In this document: one piece after another, positions 5,485-8,239 of the stretch
Layout of the letters: every line of letters begins with the position of its first letter
Position numbering within the stretch: the first letter of the stretch is position 1
Assembly (NCBI GenBank): GCA_003156495.1
Contig: PMHC01000080.1
Location: 1 to 8,239 of the forward strand
From: Acidobacteriaceae bacterium
GTDB lineage: Bacteria; Acidobacteriota; Terriglobia; Terriglobales; Acidobacteriaceae
DNA length: 8,239 nucleotides
Direction of reading: 5' to 3'
Position numbers and translations under genes: made by a program
The notes under the pieces: model-generated
What the model was told of the DNA's origin: nothing
What the model saw: only the letters and a program-made list of their open reading frames with translations
Database searches by the model: none

Positions 5485-5507
5485 GATGGGGGAGCCGCAA
5501 AATTTGT

Positions 5508-7217
5508 TTAGACGTGAGCAAAAGCAGGCACGCTGCGTGCGGGAGCCCGTCCTGAAGTGAGTCTGCGCGTGCTTGTGGAGTCGCCATCGATGTTGAACTG
5601 ACGGATCATGCCGTCGAGGTCGTTGGCCAGCTCGGTAAGATTCTTGCAGGCTGTCGAAGTTTCGTCGGCGGCGACGGAATTTTCTTCGGCGAGTTTGGAG
5701 ATGCTGCCGGCCGATTCGGAGATTTCGCGCGAAGCTGCGGTCTGTTCGGTGGCGGCGGTGGCGATCAGGCTGATCATGTGCTCCATGCCCTGCACCATCT
5801 CGATGATCGATTCCAAAGAGTGCTGCGCGTTGGCGGTTTCGGTCATGCCGGACTCGACTTCGACGCGGCTGCCTTCCATAACCTCGACGGTGAGCTTGGT
5901 TTCATCCTGAATGCTGCGGATGGTGGCGGAGATTTCTTCGGTAGCGCTTTTGGTGCGCTCGGCCAGGCGGCGGACTTCGCCGGCAACGACCGCGAAGCCA
6001 CGGCCGTGCTCGCCGGCGCGGGCAGCTTCGATGGCGGCGTTGAGGGCCAGCAGGTTGGTCTGCTCGCTGATTTCCTGAATGACGTTGACGACCTTGCCGA
6101 TGTCTTGCGAGCGCTGGGCCAGGGTATCCATGCGTTCGGCGACGGTGGACGAGGTCTGCCCGATCCGCTCCATCGTGGAGTTGGCCTTCTGCATCACCGT
6201 CCCGCCCTGGCTGGCTGCTTCGGCTGACTGGCGGCTGGCGTGGCTGGCCTCTTCGGCGTTGTGGCTGATTTCGCCGATGGTGGCGGTCATCTCTTGCGCG
6301 GCGGCGGCAATCTGGTTGGTGCTCGATGATTGCGTCTTAGCGTTTTCGCTCGACTGGCCGGAGCGGACGCTGAGTTCTTCGGTGGCCGAAGAGAGGGTTT
6401 CGGCGCCCTTGGCGATCGCGGAAAGCACCTCGCGGGTGGAGGCGACGCTCTTATTCAGCGCTTCGGAGAGACGGCCAACTTCGTCGGCGCCATGTACTTC
6501 GACGAAAGCAGTCAGATCCTTATTGGCCACGCGCTCGAGGGCTTCAGTGGCGGCGATGAGCGGCGGCGAAATGAAGCGGGTCAACACGATGCCGACAAAA
6601 ATAGAGATGCCGACAGCGAGGAAAACCATAATCGCGATCAGAATACTGGAGTTTTTGCCGAGACTCGTCGCCGCGGCGCCCGAGGCCGCGCCCATCTTTT
6701 CGTTAAGATCTTGATCTTGCTTAATCGTGTTATTGAACGAGTCGAAGAGGTCGGCCGTCACGCTGCTCGTGGCCAAATGGCGGGCTTCATCCATTTTGCC
6801 GGAGCTAATCAATTTTTGGAATTGATCGCTGTACTGGAAGTACTGGGTGACTTGATCGCGAAACGAAGTGAAAAGCTCGCGTTCGCCGGGATAGCTGATC
6901 AATGGCTCGTACTCGGCCATTGCACTGCGGTAATTATCGATAAATGTCTGGCGGCGCTGCTGGTATTTTTCCACGCAGGCCTGCGTATCGCAAAGCGCCA
7001 ATGTAATATCAGCGCGACGAACCGATGTCGAATTGATGCGGATCTTGTTTAAGATCCGGATTGAAGGCAGTGCATTGTTTACAACGTCGTCGACATTGGC
7101 GTTCAGCTTGTGGAAGCTGAAGAGTGCGACGCCGCCCAAAATGGTTGAGAGCAGGCAAACAATGCCGAAACTAAAAAACAGTTTGCGGGCGATAGGCAGA
7201 TCGCGAAATGCAGACAT
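5508..7217 (-). CDS. Methyl-accepting chemotaxis protein with four-helix-bundle periplasmic sensor
   Basis: A transmembrane chemoreceptor of 569 residues. In order: a short cytoplasmic tail, TM1 (about 13-35), a helical periplasmic ligand-binding region (about 36-189, 4HB_MCP style), TM2 (about 191-213), a HAMP linker (about 214-265) and a long coiled-coil signalling domain. The signalling tip EQTNLLALNAAIEAARAGEH with GRGFAVVAGEVRRLAE (385-420) contacts CheA and CheW. The Q/E-rich helices flanking it carry candidate methylation sites. The C-terminus (...RSVPAFAHV) has no NWETF-type CheR-binding pentapeptide. Two cysteines, C76 and C81 (C-x4-C), lie in the sensor domain. The start at 7217 is preceded by AAGGA at a seven-base spacing. 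The in-frame ATG at 7247 lacks an SD and adds ten residues lying in a hairpin. A sigma-28-like promoter is upstream and an intrinsic terminator downstream, so it is a single-gene transcript. The ligand is unknown. Confidence 0.95.
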   Translation of the reverse strand: MSAFRDLPIARKLFFSFGIVCLLSTILGGVALFSFHKLNANVDDVVNNALPSIRILNKIRINSTSVRRADITLALCDTQACVEKYQQRRQTFIDNYRSAMAEYEPLISYPGERELFTSFRDQVTQYFQYSDQFQKLISSGKMDEARHLATSSVTADLFDSFNNTIKQDQDLNEKMGAASGAAATSLGKNSSILIAIMVFLAVGISIFVGIVLTRFISPPLIAATEALERVANKDLTAFVEVHGADEVGRLSEALNKSVASTREVLSAIAKGAETLSSATEELSVRSGQSSENAKTQSSSTNQIAAAAQEMTATIGEISHNAEEASHASRQSAEAASQGGTVMQKANSTMERIGQTSSTVAERMDTLAQRSQDIGKVVNVIQEISEQTNLLALNAAIEAARAGEHGRGFAVVAGEVRRLAERTKSATEEISATIRSIQDETKLTVEVMEGSRVEVESGMTETANAQHSLESIIEMVQGMEHMISLIATAATEQTAASREISESAGSISKLAEENSVAADETSTACKNLTELANDLDGMIRQFNIDGDSTSTRRLTSGRAPARSVPAFAHV

Positions 7218-7242
7218 GGAGGAGTCCTTTTCATGTGCAATG

Positions 7243-7262
7243 CCCATTTGTAGACAAACGGG
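7243..7262 (-). other. Leader hairpin of the chemoreceptor mRNA
   Basis: In the minus-strand transcript CCCGUUUG pairs with CAAAUGGG (one G-U pair) around UCUA, about 26 nt before the start codon. It may only keep the leader open around the AAGGA site, and it buries the alternative upstream AUG at 7247. Confidence 0.35.
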
Positions 7263-7300
7263 TGGAGCGCCCGAGCAGGCCAGCTATGACTCCAACTGCA

Positions 7301-7327
7301 ATATCGGCGGACGGGGAAAAGACTTCA
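7301..7327 (-). promoter_or_regulatory. Sigma-28 (FliA)-type promoter of the chemoreceptor gene
   Basis: On the minus strand the sequence reads TGAAGTCT (7327 to 7320), 11 bases, then GCCGATAT (7308 to 7301). The flagellar sigma-28 consensus is TAAAGTTT-N11-GCCGATAA, so the match is 6 of 8 and 7 of 8 with exactly the right spacing. It lies 84 bp upstream of the chemoreceptor ATG, giving a leader of roughly 75 nt. Chemoreceptor genes are typical FliA targets. Confidence 0.72.
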
Positions 7328-7329
7328 AT

Positions 7330-7353
7330 GGACAGTTCGTCGGACAGTCGGTC
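7330..7353. repeat. Imperfect 12-bp tandem repeat upstream of the sigma-28 promoter
   Basis: GGACAGTTCGTC (7330-7341) is followed at once by GGACAGTCGGTC (7342-7353), 10 of 12 identical. It sits two bases upstream of the -35 element of the chemoreceptor promoter. It may be a binding site or a chance duplication. Apart from this, the promoters and the leader hairpin, the intergenic stretch 7218-7484 shows no gene. Confidence 0.3.
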
Positions 7354-7453
7354 GAGCGCGGGGGAGAGTCGCGAAAGTGCCATTCCGGGACGGGATGAGA
7401 GGCTATTTGGAGCGTGGAAGGACGATTTGCGGCCGGTGATCTTCAGCGCAAGG

Positions 7454-7473
7454 CGGGCCGTAGCCCGTATACT
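7454..7473 (+). promoter_or_regulatory. Candidate trpC promoter: TATACT -10 box with adjacent inverted repeat
   Basis: TATACT (7468-7473; 5 of 6 to TATAAT) lies 11 bases before the trpC ATG, so transcription would begin at about 7480 and leave a leader of only about five bases. No Shine-Dalgarno is visible before the ATG, consistent with a near-leaderless message. No good -35 box is seen. Directly upstream, CGGGC-CGTA-GCCCG (7454-7467) forms an inverted repeat in the spacer that could bind a regulator. Confidence 0.4.
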
Positions 7474-7484
7474 CGGCGTAGATT

Positions 7485-8239
7485 ATGGCAATTGAAGGCG
7501 ATACATTTTTAGCGACGATTCTAGCCTCGACGCGCGCCACTTTGGCGGCGGCCAAGGCAACCGTGCCGCTGGCTGAAGTGGAGCGCCGCGCCGCCGGGCA
7601 CCATCCGCGCGGCTGGGCGGCGGCGCTCAAGGCCAAGGCCGCAACCGGTCCGGCGATTATCGCCGAGGTCAAAAAAGCCTCGCCCTCAAAAGGGCTGATC
7701 CGTGCCGATTTCGATCCGGCATGGATCGCGCAGCGGTATCGCTTTGGCGGCGCGGCGGCGCTTTCGGTACTCACCGACGAGCCGTACTTCCAGGGCAGCT
7801 TGCGCAATTTGGAGCTGGTTTCGGCCGCGGTTCCTCTGCCGTGCCTGCGCAAGGACTTTATCGTTGACGAGTATCAGATCGTCGAGGCCCGCGCGCATCG
7901 CGCTGACGCGGTGCTGCTGATCGCCGCCGCGCTCGACGACGCCGAGCTGTTGCATTTGGCCCAGGTCGCCGAAGGTTTTTCGCTCGACAGGTTGGTTGAG
8001 GTGCACACCGGCGAGGAGTTGGACCGGGTGCTGGACCTGCTGGGCGCGACCGGAGCCAGCGCCATCGGCGTGAACAACCGCAACTTGCGCAGCTTTGAGG
8101 TGAATCGCGAGATCTCGCTCAAACTGGCCGAGCGGATTCCGGCCGGCGTGGTGCGCGTGACCGAAAGCGGAATCTCGACGCCGGAGCAGATCGCCGAATT
8201 GCGCGAGGCGGGCTTCGATGCGTTTCTCATCGGCGAGAG
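7485..8239 (+). CDS. trpC: Indole-3-glycerol-phosphate synthase (3' end outside window)
   Basis: TrpC closes the pyrrole ring of 1-(2-carboxyphenylamino)-1-deoxyribulose 5-phosphate to give indole-3-glycerol phosphate, the penultimate step of tryptophan synthesis, in the cytoplasm. The frame runs from ATG at 7485 to the window end, 251 complete codons; the family is about 250-270 residues, so only a short tail is missing. It is a beta/alpha barrel with an N-terminal helix. Signature blocks are IIAEVKKASPSKGLIR (58-73), LSVLTDEPYFQG (93-104), LRKDFIVDEYQI (121-132), LVEVHT (170-175), GVNNRNLRSFEV (195-206) and ESGI (227-230). The catalytic set is complete: Glu61, Lys63, Lys123, Glu172, Asn198 and Ser228. 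No trpF fusion can be judged because the end is cut. It is divergent from the chemoreceptor gene; no SD precedes the start. Confidence 0.95.
   Translation, partial: MAIEGDTFLATILASTRATLAAAKATVPLAEVERRAAGHHPRGWAAALKAKAATGPAIIAEVKKASPSKGLIRADFDPAWIAQRYRFGGAAALSVLTDEPYFQGSLRNLELVSAAVPLPCLRKDFIVDEYQIVEARAHRADAVLLIAAALDDAELLHLAQVAEGFSLDRLVEVHTGEELDRVLDLLGATGASAIGVNNRNLRSFEVNREISLKLAERIPAGVVRVTESGISTPEQIAELREAGFDAFLIGE

Noticed and set aside
6330..7052. 240-codon open frame on the plus strand opposite the chemoreceptor gene
   Set aside because: Shadow of the chemoreceptor coding strand, with no family features and no ribosome-binding site of note.
1..8239. tRNA, rRNA, CRISPR array, insertion sequence or integrase
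   Set aside because: No clover-leaf, ribosomal motif, regularly spaced repeat or transposase-like frame was seen on either strand.

Overview
The window is GC-rich, densely coding chromosomal DNA from a diderm-type, aerobic, probably motile bacterium. The protein styles (CydA/CydB with a short Q-loop, FAD-type HemY, a four-helix-bundle chemoreceptor, stand-alone TrpC) and the base composition suggest an Acidobacteriota-like organism. That is an inference from style, not a database result. No rRNA, tRNA, CRISPR array, integrase or transposase is visible.

Layout. (1) 1-105: the last 34 codons of an unidentified plus-strand gene, overlapping by six bases the 3' end of the next, convergent gene. 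(2) 100-1205: an accessory two-gene module on the minus strand, a winged-helix/minimal-nucleotidyltransferase (MNT) fusion followed by a HEPN-domain protein, i.e. an HEPN/MNT toxin-antitoxin-like pair. Directly upstream is a perfect 40-bp palindrome made of two 17-bp palindromic boxes 21 bp apart, very probably the operator of the module. (3) 1206-1330: an intergenic stretch with two strong hairpins. (4) 1331-3731: cydA-cydB on the minus strand, encoding the two large subunits of a cytochrome bd-type quinol oxidase, with a sigma-70-like promoter (TTGACC, 17 bp, TATCCC) and an inverted repeat at the predicted start site. (5) 4015-5451: hemY-type (proto/copro)porphyrinogen oxidase on the plus strand, divergent from cydAB. 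(6) 5449-5484: an intrinsic terminator for the convergent chemoreceptor gene. (7) 5508-7217: a methyl-accepting chemotaxis protein on the minus strand, with a good sigma-28 (FliA) promoter match upstream. (8) 7485-8239: trpC (indole-3-glycerol-phosphate synthase) on the plus strand, running off the window before its C-terminus.

How the parts relate. cydAB and hemY form a plausible functional neighbourhood, since cytochrome bd carries three haems and HemY catalyses a late step of haem synthesis. The chemoreceptor appears to belong to the flagellar/chemotaxis regulon through sigma-28. trpC belongs to tryptophan synthesis and has no visible link to its neighbours. The HEPN/MNT pair with its tandem-palindrome operator is the one clearly accessory unit and the most interesting part of the window.
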